Positions 1 through 5,838 of a stretch of 6,752 nt of DNA are shown piece after piece (the first letter of the stretch is position 1; every line of letters begins with the position of its first letter). The notes beneath the pieces are model-generated. The model was not told where the DNA came from. It searched no databases and was given only the letters and a program-made list of their open reading frames with translations. The stretch comes from an uncultured Lachnospiraceae bacterium. Lineage in GTDB: Bacteria; Bacillota; Clostridia; Lachnospirales; Lachnospiraceae. The stretch spans positions 1 through 6,752 of the forward strand of contig CALAEX010000085.1 in the NCBI GenBank assembly GCA_937891165.1, given 5' to 3'. A program made the position numbers and the translations under genes.

Positions 1-316
1 TAGTGGTGGTTTGGAGTTACTTTTTATTACAAAAGGTGTTATTGAAATTATCTTCTACACTCAAACTTCGCAACTTTGATATTGGAATGAAGATGATAGC
101 AGTAGCACCGCATCAATTGATATATACTTACCTTAACAGGTCTGAATATTGTCAATTTGGTGTGGGCTATTGTTTTATCCATTCCAAAGGTAATGCGAAG
201 ACCAGAGTGTAGGGTAAAACAGATATAGTTCCCACACCTTATTTTTTATTTGCTTTCATCTGGGAATTGGTTGGCAGAAATTATCCAAACATTTTATATT
301 GGGTAGTTTACTTGAA
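1..316. other. left-edge region without a confident gene
   Basis: No convincing gene is visible here. One frame is open from position 3 to 212, but its translation has no recognisable character. Another frame (121-228) encodes a short hydrophobic stretch (GLNIVNLVWAIVLSIP) followed by basic residues, as at the C-terminus of a membrane protein. Both end close to a terminator-like hairpin at 207-251. The simplest reading is the eroded or frame-shifted 3' end of a gene lying mostly to the left of the window. Nothing else was found before the ATG at 317. Confidence 0.35.
207..251 (+). terminator. possible rho-independent terminator
   Basis: GTGTAGGG (207-214) can pair with CCCACAC (231-237), giving seven base pairs with A211 bulged and a 16-nt loop. 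A T-rich tract (TTATTTTTTATTT, 239-251) follows. It would end transcription coming from the left edge and insulate the gene at 317. The same CCCACACC arm (231-238) can also pair with GGTGTGGG at 159-166, an alternative long-range stem. Confidence 0.4.
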
Positions 317-1966
317 ATGAGTGTAAAACAACTTATGGCAACAATTATATCTCTAAAAGAGAAAGAAAAGTTAGCAATACTAAAAATAATGGTTGAAATC
401 AACAATCATTACAGCGAACGATTGCCTAAAGCATTTAGGGTAATGAAGAAAACTGCCTGTTTTTTCAATCTGCCCAATGGCATATCTATAGCCTATGATA
501 TGCCAATCTCTGATGCACAAAAAATATTAAAGACAGTTGTTCATCAGCACGATAAACATGAATTTTTTACACAACTCCTAGCTTATATGTTAAGAACCTC
601 AGAATATGGTGTCTATAAAAAGATAGATAAAATGGAGGACGAAACGATAGATATGAGTTATAACGAATATATTAAATATATCGAAGGAGAAGAATATGCC
701 AGAATTACAGAATTGTTACAAATAGAATTTCAAGAAGAATGGAGCTATGTTTTTAACTTGTTAGAGAATATCATTCATTGGACAACTACATCAGCATTGG
801 CAGGATTCTTAATGTTTTGGCCTGAAAGTCCACTTAATCGTACCAATTGGATTATCGTAGATGAAAATGATAATGTTAGTAATTCTAAAACAACAAAGGA
901 TAAGGGAATAAAGCCCATAGTTAACCAACAAACTTCTGTAAAAAAAGAAAAACAAACCATATCTCATACATATTCAGATATGGAAAACAAACAATTCTCA
1001 AATAATAAAAGTACCACTCCATATTCAAGCGTTGCAAAAGAAAAAATAGCGATTTTAAGAATAATGGTTGAATTAAACAATCGTTACAACTTGCCTAAAG
1101 GTGTTGAGTTCATACAAGATACAGCCAATTATTTGGGTGTACATAAAGCTATGTCAAAGGTTAATCATATGCCGTTATCTGAAGCCCAAGACATACTAAA
1201 AGAAGATTCAATAAATAATTTTTCAAAACATTGCTTCATTAATGACTTGTTTAGTTACTATTTGAGAAATGAAGAACTAGGAACAAATGCACAAAAGAGA
1301 CAATTTATAGATGCAATTTCTATAATTGGTAAGAAATTTCATTTTAGTTATGGTCAAACCACTTCTAATCCGTTGACAAGTTCACACTATCGTTTAATTA
1401 AGGACAATAACCTTAGTACATTTTCTATAACATTAATTGAGGATAATCAGAATGAGGATATTAAGAACTATCCAAAACAATTTTCAGAAGGAACAGACGT
1501 TCAAAATAATGTTTATAAACATTCTAAAATAAATAATATTCAATGTAGCCAAAATGACAAGATGATATTTAGTAGTTTGGACAAAAAAGAAGTTATTTTA
1601 GCTATGAAGTTTATGATTGAAGCAGACAATATTAACCACCCTAGTGAAAAAGCGTTATTTGACTGCGTTTATAGTTCTTTAGATATTAGTAATGAAGAAG
1701 GACTTTCTATCATGAATTATTTCAAAGATGCACAAAATGATATGGTCATATCCTTAAAAAATCACCTTTCAACGATTAGTAGTTGGACTTTGGATAAGAA
1801 GAAAAATTTAATTTCAATACTTACCGTTATGGCTACCATTGATAAAAATATTGATGAAAGAGAAAGTAAACTTCTTACTCAATACAGAATTACTTGTGGG
1901 TTGAGTTATGAAGACTATTCAATGCTTGAAGCAATGCAAGATGCTAAAAAATATATTATTAAATAA
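317..1966 (+). CDS. three-repeat TerB-like protein of unknown function
   Basis: A 549-residue protein that I do not recognise as a whole. It contains three related helical units, at about residues 14-100, 238-341 and 420-530, separated by polar linkers. Units 1 and 2 share an opening of the form K-E-K-x-A-I-L-(K/R)-I-M-V-E-(I/L)-N-N-x-Y, then L-P-K, T-A, M-P-(I/L)-S-(D/E)-A-Q-x-I-L-K, so they come from an internal duplication. Unit 3 is more diverged (EVILAMKFMIEADNINHPSE, then AQ, and a closing DKNIDERESKLLTQY). It resembles TerB-like helical domains with an acidic helix-start motif, which is an inference. No signal peptide or clear membrane segment is seen, so it is probably cytoplasmic. 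The ATG at 317 is preferred over an in-frame TTG at 299 because it is a stronger start and the extra six residues add nothing. It ends in TAA, 15 nt before the next gene, so the two are probably co-transcribed. Confidence 0.8.
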   Translation: MSVKQLMATIISLKEKEKLAILKIMVEINNHYSERLPKAFRVMKKTACFFNLPNGISIAYDMPISDAQKILKTVVHQHDKHEFFTQLLAYMLRTSEYGVYKKIDKMEDETIDMSYNEYIKYIEGEEYARITELLQIEFQEEWSYVFNLLENIIHWTTTSALAGFLMFWPESPLNRTNWIIVDENDNVSNSKTTKDKGIKPIVNQQTSVKKEKQTISHTYSDMENKQFSNNKSTTPYSSVAKEKIAILRIMVELNNRYNLPKGVEFIQDTANYLGVHKAMSKVNHMPLSEAQDILKEDSINNFSKHCFINDLFSYYLRNEELGTNAQKRQFIDAISIIGKKFHFSYGQTTSNPLTSSHYRLIKDNNLSTFSITLIEDNQNEDIKNYPKQFSEGTDVQNNVYKHSKINNIQCSQNDKMIFSSLDKKEVILAMKFMIEADNINHPSEKALFDCVYSSLDISNEEGLSIMNYFKDAQNDMVISLKNHLSTISSWTLDKKKNLISILTVMATIDKNIDERESKLLTQYRITCGLSYEDYSMLEAMQDAKKYIIK

Positions 1967-1981
1967 TTAAATATTACTGAT

Positions 1982-2326
1982 ATGGCAATACATGTAAGCA
2001 CTGATTATTATTGGATTGAACCTCCACAAGAATTGGAAGATAAAGCGAGAGATTTAGCAATAATTGCAGCTTTAGCTAAAAAAATAAATAATGATGACTT
2101 GTTCAATCGAGCAAAGAAGTCTTATGCGGAAATCTATAATCAATGGGATAGAGAAGGAAAGGCTATTGCTAAAAAGAAAAGTAAAACAAATTGGTTAGGT
2201 GCTGGTACTGAATACATGGCTAAACCTATAACACCTTGGGAATTTTATTATAAACTAAGCGAAGCTTTTATTGAGAACGACACTCCTGATGAGTGTAAAA
2301 GGAAATTAAAAGAAATGTTATCGTAG
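1982..2326 (+). CDS. hypothetical protein, 114 residues
   Basis: I do not recognise this protein. It is a small, soluble, lysine-rich and mostly helical product. It begins MAIHVSTDYYWIEPP and has a helical stretch with DLAIIAALAKKIN at about residues 24-36. A basic patch (AIAKKKSKTNW, about 62-72) follows, then an aromatic segment (PWEFYYKL, about 85-92). No catalytic motif, metal site or membrane span is apparent. It starts 15 nt after the stop of the repeat protein, so it is likely the second gene of that operon and may work with it. It is the only supported gene in the window ending in TAG, and a backup TGA follows two codons later (2333-2335). Confidence 0.7.
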   Translation: MAIHVSTDYYWIEPPQELEDKARDLAIIAALAKKINNDDLFNRAKKSYAEIYNQWDREGKAIAKKKSKTNWLGAGTEYMAKPITPWEFYYKLSEAFIENDTPDECKRKLKEMLS

Positions 2327-2416
2327 TTCTGTTGAATTATCTAATAATAAATAGTTCATTGACGCAAAAATATAAAAATAGCTAAAAGTGGAGATAAAAC
2401 CAAAATCACACCATAA

Positions 2417-2491
2417 TGTCGATTTTCTTAGGGTCTGTTCTCCGTCAGCAAGAAAATACGACACTTACGATATGGTTGCTGTCGAATTTTC
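2417..2491. repeat. TGTCG-ATTTTC inverted/direct repeat cluster
   Basis: Three versions of one motif occur in 75 bp: TGTCGATTTTCTT on plus (2417-2429), TGTCGTATTTTCTT on minus (2450-2463) and TGTCGAATTTTC on plus (2480-2491). They differ by one base inserted after TGTCG. The first two form a 13-bp stem with one bulged base and a 20-nt loop. They could be recognition sites for a relaxase, recombinase or regulator. Confidence 0.5.
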
Positions 2492-2576
2492 AAAAAGTGT
2501 AGAAAAATTATTGGCTTTCGTTTTTTGATGAATATAATAGCATAGGGGGTAGAAAGCCGGTTCTTTACTCTCAATT

Positions 2577-2613
2577 TTTGTCTCTTATCGCATATAAGTT
2601 AGATTATTATATG
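2577..2613 (+). promoter_or_regulatory. possible Bacteroidetes-type promoter with operator-like dyad
   Basis: TTTG at 2577-2580 is followed after 19 bp by TAGATTAT (2600-2607), which matches six of eight positions of the TAnnTTTG -7 element. The dyad CATATAA/TTATATG (2591-2597 and 2607-2613, 9-bp spacer) overlaps the putative -7 box, as an operator would. It lies 45 bp upstream of the ATG at 2658. The -7 match is imperfect, so this is tentative. Confidence 0.3.
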
Positions 2614-2657
2614 TCAATAGATTAATGAATGAACTATATTTTAAAACGAAACGAATT

Positions 2658-3020
2658 ATGAATGAAATAATGATTTATGAACTAAAGAATTTGATGAAGG
2701 ATGCCAAAGCAACTTTGGAAATTGCACATTATTATGGTGAATTACCTATATTTGTTAATGAACTGAATCAACAGGCAGATGCAAACCAAATGAGCATATA
2801 GTACATGCTTGAACCATTGGTAGAAGTAACAAGCAATTATATAATCAGCGGAGAAGCAAGAAAATGCCAAGAAAATGTAGCAGAATTTTCCGCCAAGGTA
2901 ATGCAGATTATTGACCATTTTGAAATGGGTGTTGACATTCAATTAACAGACCCAAGCAACATGACTTTCTCCATGTTCTTATACAAAAACGGTCAACCAA
3001 TAATTGAGATTACAGCATAA
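2658..3020 (+). CDS. small unknown protein interrupted by in-frame TAG
   Basis: ATG at 2658 opens a frame of 47 codons (beginning MNEIMIYELKNLMKDAKATL) that meets TAG at 2799-2801. One codon later the same frame has ATG (2805) and continues for 71 codons to TAA. Read through, the product is 120 residues. The part before the TAG is helical and the part after ends in a beta-like segment (TFSMFLYKNGQPIIEITA). Because there is no shift of frame and both halves look coding, I treat them as one gene with a nonsense codon, or a readthrough codon. Two separate small genes (2658-2801 and 2805-3020) remain possible, since 2805 is a usable ATG. I do not recognise the family. Its place just before the iteron-like repeats suggests a role in plasmid copy control or maintenance, but that is inference from position only. 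Confidence 0.55.
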
Positions 3021-3070
3021 GCAAACAGCCAGGCAAAGGGAGGAAAATTAGGAGCTGATTATGTACAGAT

Positions 3071-3128
3071 TCCCTTAACTTTCCTATGGTTATCCCTTAT
3101 CTTTCCTGTAGTCCTCCCTTAACTTTCC
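3071..3128 (+). repeat. three iteron-like direct repeats, 22-bp period
   Basis: TCCCTTAACTTTCC occurs at 3071-3084 and 3115-3128, and TCCCTTATCTTTCC at 3093-3106. Start-to-start distance is exactly 22 bp, about two helical turns, so all copies face the same side of the DNA. Only one base differs among the 14-bp cores, while the 8-bp spacers are unrelated. This is what binding sites for a Rep initiator look like, most plausibly for the winged-helix protein encoded at 3366-4187. Confidence 0.7.
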
Positions 3129-3143
3129 GCTCTAATAAGACAT

Positions 3144-3161
3144 ATAATACAAATAATACAA
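3144..3161 (+). repeat. tandem 9-bp AT-rich repeat
   Basis: ATAATACAA is present twice with no gap (3144-3152 and 3153-3161). It lies in an AT-rich stretch between the iterons and the hairpin at 3165. In iteron origins such AT-rich repeats mark the site of strand opening, and that role is inferred here. Confidence 0.5.
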
Positions 3162-3164
3162 CAA

Positions 3165-3206
3165 GCAGACACTGACCAAAGTGGTCAGTTCTGCATTTGA
3201 TTTTTT
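3165..3206 (+). terminator. strong hairpin with T-run: terminator or origin stem-loop
   Basis: ACTGACCA (3171-3178) pairs perfectly with TGGTCAGT (3182-3189) around a 3-nt loop. GCAGA (3165-3169) and TCTGC (3190-3194) extend the stem to 13 pairs with only C3170 bulged. ATTTGATTTTTT follows (3195-3206). On the plus strand this is a good rho-independent terminator for the gene ending at 3020. Its place next to the iterons means it could also serve as an origin structure, such as a single-strand initiation site. Confidence 0.6.
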
Positions 3207-3365
3207 AATGTTTGAGAATTATGATTATACACAAGCCAACAAAACAAGTCTTTTAGACACGGCTTGAAGCCAAACTACATTTTGGTTCTGCCAATTTTCA
3301 CAGATTGATACGCAAGCACCATTCAGATTTCTTATTTACTAATAACAATACTTTATTTGCTAATA
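3195..3365. other. leader region of the winged-helix gene
   Basis: No gene is visible. CAAGCC (3232-3237) and GGCTTG (3261-3266) form a short dyad with a 23-nt loop. TTTATTTG (3352-3359) is one mismatch from the TAnnTTTG -7 consensus just before the ATG at 3366, but no convincing -33 box accompanies it. The promoter of the downstream gene is therefore unresolved. Confidence 0.3.
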
Positions 3366-4187
3366 ATGAGTACGTTTATACAAATTCCCAACAGAATCAA
3401 CCAACTGACGAAGCAAAGTAAACTTGAAGAAATTTTCGTTTATGCTGCAATCAGAAGCCAGATTAAAGACAGCAGTTACAAAGCCATTATTTTATAGAAT
3501 CAGTTGGCAGAACTGATGAATGAAACAGATAGAAGCATACGCAATTACACAGATATACTTGAAAGGTCTGGACTAATTAAAGAAATAACAAAGAAGCATG
3601 GTACAGGAGAATACTCCCACAATGTTTATGAATTTGAAAAATTGGAAGAAGAATACTTTATTTTGAATCCAGAGTTCATTACAGAGCAATCAATATCCCC
3701 AAAACTCAAAGGCTTATTAATGCTTATGCAATCTTATAGCATTAAAGGAACAAACTGCCTACCATTTAGCAGCAAGAAACATTTGGCAGAAGAAGTACTA
3801 CACGTAGGTAAGAATCAATTATCTGCCTATCTAAAGGAATTAGAAGCCAAAAAAATTATTAGAATTATTGATAAGACTTTGATTCTATCCAAGGAATACT
3901 TTTATCTGCACATAAACGACACTATTCAGAATAGACTTTATGAAACCATTTACGACTATTGTTTGAGCCAGAATGTTGTACCACCTTTTAAAGATATAGA
4001 TACAAACGATATTGGGATGATTGCAGCCCATTATACAACTCCAGATGAACTTCTATCTGCATTGAAGAAAAGATGTCCTAAATTGCCTAAAATTGTCTCA
4101 ATGACATATTTCACAAAAATGTTGAGAAATAAGAGGGCAGAAACCAAAAATACAAATGAATTTGATTTTGAATTTATCATTGATTAA
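3366..4187 (+). CDS. two-winged-helix replication-initiator-like protein with in-frame TAG
   Basis: ATG at 3366 opens a frame that meets TAG at 3495-3497 (codon 44) and continues in the same frame to TAA at 4187, giving 273 residues if read through. The first winged-helix domain spans about residues 22-75. Its recognition part (NQLAELMNETDRSIRNYTDI) comes directly after the TAG, and the preceding helix (LEEIFVYAAIRSQIKDSSYKA) directly before it, so the stop splits one domain. A second winged-helix-like segment lies at about 111-172 (helix LPFSSKKHLAEEVL, then NQLSAYLKELEAKKIIRII). Two winged helices beside iterons are typical of plasmid Rep or phage replisome-organiser proteins. I infer initiator function and do not assign a family. 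Restart at TTG 3504 or ATG 3516 would yield a protein lacking the first helices. Alternatives are a pseudogene through CAG-to-TAG mutation, or readthrough. Confidence 0.6.
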
Positions 4188-4389
4188 AGAAGAACTACAT
4201 TACCAAACAGGAGACAGGGTAACTAACAAGGAATTGAAAGCTACCCTACAACGTCTCTATGACAAATACCAGATAAAAGAGAAAGCCAAAGCTACGCATA
4301 TTCTGAATTTTGGCTATCTTACGAAGAAATGCAAGATACGCATTGGAGATAAAAGGATAGATGGACTTGAATTATATCCCATAAACTGA
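4156..4389 (+). CDS. small DNA-binding-like protein or detached C-terminal domain
   Basis: A 77-residue product in the +1 frame relative to the winged-helix gene, overlapping its 3' end by 32 nt. From about residue 12 it reads as a compact basic domain with VTNKELKATLQRLYDKYQI, KAKATHILNFGYLTKKCKI and a closing DGKRIDGLELYPI-like hairpin (actual text GDKRIDGLELYPIN). This resembles, from memory, the small C-terminal winged-helix domain that ends Bacteroidetes plasmid and phage primase or replication proteins; the match is not verified. The first 11 residues look unlike the rest. Skipping one T in GAT-TAA-AGA at 4182-4190 would fuse the upstream protein to it as FEFIID-KEELHY, so the two may be parts of one 341-residue protein. 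Otherwise it is a translationally coupled gene. It ends in TGA. Confidence 0.5.
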   Translation: MNLILNLSLIKEELHYQTGDRVTNKELKATLQRLYDKYQIKEKAKATHILNFGYLTKKCKIRIGDKRIDGLELYPIN

Positions 4390-4398
4390 CTATCTTTG
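4366..4398 (+). promoter_or_regulatory. Bacteroidetes-type promoter for the paralogue operon
   Basis: TATCTTTG at 4391-4398 is a perfect match to the TAnnTTTG -7 element used by the Bacteroidetes primary sigma factor. TTG at 4367-4369 (CTTG from 4366) lies 21 bp upstream in the -33 position. The -33 box sits inside the end of the preceding gene. Transcription would start about 4404-4406, leaving a leader of roughly 15 nt before the ATG at 4421. Confidence 0.65.
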
Positions 4399-4416
4399 CA
4401 TTCTAAAAAAATGCAA
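4396..4416. promoter_or_regulatory. operator-like dyad over the promoter
   Basis: TTGCATT (4396-4402) and AATGCAA (4410-4416) are a perfect 7-bp inverted repeat with a 7-nt spacer. It overlaps the 3' part of the -7 element and the likely start of transcription, so it is well placed for a repressor or for a hairpin in the mRNA leader just before the ATG at 4421. Confidence 0.45.
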
Positions 4417-4420
4417 GAAT

Positions 4421-5137
4421 ATGTTTTTTGATACAATAGATGATTTAAAGAAAAGTGATGAAATTTATACGGAGTTCTTGAATGATTACATACATATGGG
4501 TGAAGACCTTATGGCTGATTTTGTGGTTTTAATTTCAATATTACGTAGAGCCGTAGATTTAAACAACGCTTTCATCACTCTAACAGATAGTGGTAACTAT
4601 ATTGCTGCTGCACCATTGTTAAGATTGCAATTAGATAATATGCTTTATTGCTATGCTCGTACTATTGCAGCTAATGATAATGATTTTCTTGTAGGATTCA
4701 TGGATGGCAGTAATTGGAAGGAGATTATAGATAAGGACGGTAATAAACTTTCAGATGATTATTTGCTTGATTTAATCAGTAAGAGGTTTGGAACTGATGA
4801 ATTTAAAAGGGTCTACAAGGAAAGTTCTAAATTCATTCACTTATCCACCTCTCATATACACATGACAACTTTTAAGGAAGAGAATAAATATCAATTCCGT
4901 TTACCTAATTATGGGCACAATAAAGATTTGAAAAATATTATGTTGGTTCTTAACTACTGCTTATTACTTATCCTAGCTAATGAATGGGTGAATTTGAGGA
5001 GGGAAGATATATATAGGCTTGAATGGCTAAAAGAGCAGAACCCCAATAAAACAAAAGATGAACTCATTCAAGAGAACTGCATAGACAATACAAATTTTAG
5101 AAAATTATTATTCAGCCAATTAAGAGAGAAGAAATGA
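4421..5137 (+). CDS. alpha-helical protein of unknown function, paralogue A
   Basis: A 238-residue protein that I do not recognise by name. It is predicted to be mostly helical and soluble. Its marks are an RRAVDLNNAF segment (residues 42-51), a LRLQLDN motif (67-73) and a FIHLSTSH motif (138-145), followed by a C-terminal helical part ending with TKDELIQ and LREKK. The same three motifs occur in the same order and spacing in the next gene. The combination of an Arg/Asn-containing helix and a late (S/N)-x-F-I-H-L-S helix is reminiscent of DUF5677-like or HEPN-like helical proteins. That is a weak inference, and the HEPN R-x4-6-H signature is not clearly present. It has its own promoter at 4366-4398, and its TGA overlaps the next ATG (ATGA, 5134-5137), so the two are translationally coupled. 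Confidence 0.8.
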   Translation: MFFDTIDDLKKSDEIYTEFLNDYIHMGEDLMADFVVLISILRRAVDLNNAFITLTDSGNYIAAAPLLRLQLDNMLYCYARTIAANDNDFLVGFMDGSNWKEIIDKDGNKLSDDYLLDLISKRFGTDEFKRVYKESSKFIHLSTSHIHMTTFKEENKYQFRLPNYGHNKDLKNIMLVLNYCLLLILANEWVNLRREDIYRLEWLKEQNPNKTKDELIQENCIDNTNFRKLLFSQLREKK

Positions 5138-5838
5138 AATTAGAGAATTACGAAGAATTTGTAAATGACCCAGAAGCTGCTTTATTGGAAATAGCAGATA
5201 GGCTATTGGGTGAATCATATCCTACTGATTTATATACTGCCCCAATTATCAATCGAGCTATGGCTATCAATGACGCATATTTTAAGCTCATAAATGCCAA
5301 TAACTATACTTCTGCTTTCTCATATTTGCGGCTACAATTTGATAATTGTCTGGCTAGTTACGCTGGTGTCTTAGTTAAAGACCCTTTGGCTCTTGTCAAT
5401 CATTTCATTGCAGATAAGGACTTATATAGGTTTAAGGATGCACGCAGAAACAATCTATATGAAAAATATATTGCACAAGAATTGAATAAAGAATTTCCAA
5501 GTCTAAAAAAGGCTTATAATTATTATAACAACTTCATTCATTTATCTAATGAGCATTTCAAGACATCTAACTATATGGAGAATAATATGATGAGTGTTGG
5601 ATTGTCTCAAGATAATTATTGTGACCCTACGACCGTTGATATGCACACTAAAAATCTATGGATTGCCAATAAAATGTTAGCTCAAATTCTAATAAATTTC
5701 TGGCTTGCAGATAAAAAAGAACAATTAGAAAAGATTGAACAAGAAGTACTCAAAGGAAAGTCAAAAGCAGAGATTGTTAAATCTATTAATGACAAATATC
5801 CACATATCAAGAATTTCTTTAAAACAGGCACAGATTAA
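5134..5838 (+). CDS. alpha-helical protein of unknown function, paralogue B
   Basis: A 234-residue protein related to the one before it. Shared landmarks are NRAMAINDAY (residues 40-49, against RRAVDLNNAF), LRLQFDN (65-71, against LRLQLDN) and FIHLSNEH (134-141, against FIHLSTSH). Both share a hydrophobic helix with a tryptophan near the C-terminal third (ILINFWLADKK against ILANEWVNLRR) and a charged tail with a K-(S/T)-K-(A/D)-E-(I/L) turn. The pair arose by duplication and has diverged strongly, so the products may form a heteromer or act on different partners. No catalytic motif is certain. The start overlaps the previous stop by 4 nt. The last codons form the left arm of the terminator at 5822-5852, and its TAA overlaps the stop of the convergent recombinase gene. 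Confidence 0.8.
   Translation: MKLENYEEFVNDPEAALLEIADRLLGESYPTDLYTAPIINRAMAINDAYFKLINANNYTSAFSYLRLQFDNCLASYAGVLVKDPLALVNHFIADKDLYRFKDARRNNLYEKYIAQELNKEFPSLKKAYNYYNNFIHLSNEHFKTSNYMENNMMSVGLSQDNYCDPTTVDMHTKNLWIANKMLAQILINFWLADKKEQLEKIEQEVLKGKSKAEIVKSINDKYPHIKNFFKTGTD

Larger units (their letters stand above)
2327..2657. other. non-coding region rich in inverted repeats
   Basis: No open frame of note lies here. The segment holds several short inverted repeats. TGTCGATTTTCTT (2417-2429) pairs with AAGAAAATACGACA (2450-2463), with a related third copy at 2480-2491. ACACTT (2461-2466) pairs with AAGTGT (2495-2500), GGCTTTC (2513-2519) with GAAAGCC (2552-2558), and CATATAA (2591-2597) with TTATATG (2607-2613). 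This density suggests a protein-binding or structured-RNA region, such as a transfer origin, recombination site or leader. None of these can be assigned from sequence alone. Confidence 0.45.
3036..3164. other. putative replication origin (iterons plus AT-rich region)
   Basis: Between the genes at 2658 and 3366 lie three iteron-like direct repeats with 22-bp spacing (3071-3128), followed by an AT-rich stretch (3129-3164) with two abutting copies of ATAATACAA (3144-3152, 3153-3161). AAGGGAGGA (3036-3044) is an exact inverted match to TCCTCCCTT (3112-3120). Iterons next to an AT-rich unwinding region and upstream of a DNA-binding Rep-like gene are the known layout of iteron-type plasmid origins. 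The assignment is inferred from this layout. Confidence 0.55.

Noticed and set aside
3..212. Open frame of 69 codons starting with GTG at the left edge
   Set aside because: Weak start, no recognisable domain, and another frame over 121-228 looks at least as coding. Treated as part of an eroded or non-coding region.
775..960. Minus-strand ORF of 61 codons
   Set aside because: Lies wholly within the 549-residue gene on the opposite strand; a shadow frame.
2513..2560. GGCTTTC / GAAAGCC dyad as a terminator
   Set aside because: Only seven base pairs with a 32-nt loop and no adjacent T-run after the right arm; kept only as part of the inverted-repeat region.
2591..2613. dif/Xer-like site in CATATAA-N9-TTATATG
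   Set aside because: The 9-bp spacer and arm sequence do not match the 6-bp-spaced dif pattern; an operator-like dyad is the simpler reading.
2742..2942. Minus-strand ORF of 66 codons with hydrophobic residues
   Set aside because: Antisense to the gene at 2658-3020, whose plus-strand reading is more protein-like. Its hydrophobicity follows from the reverse reading of that frame.
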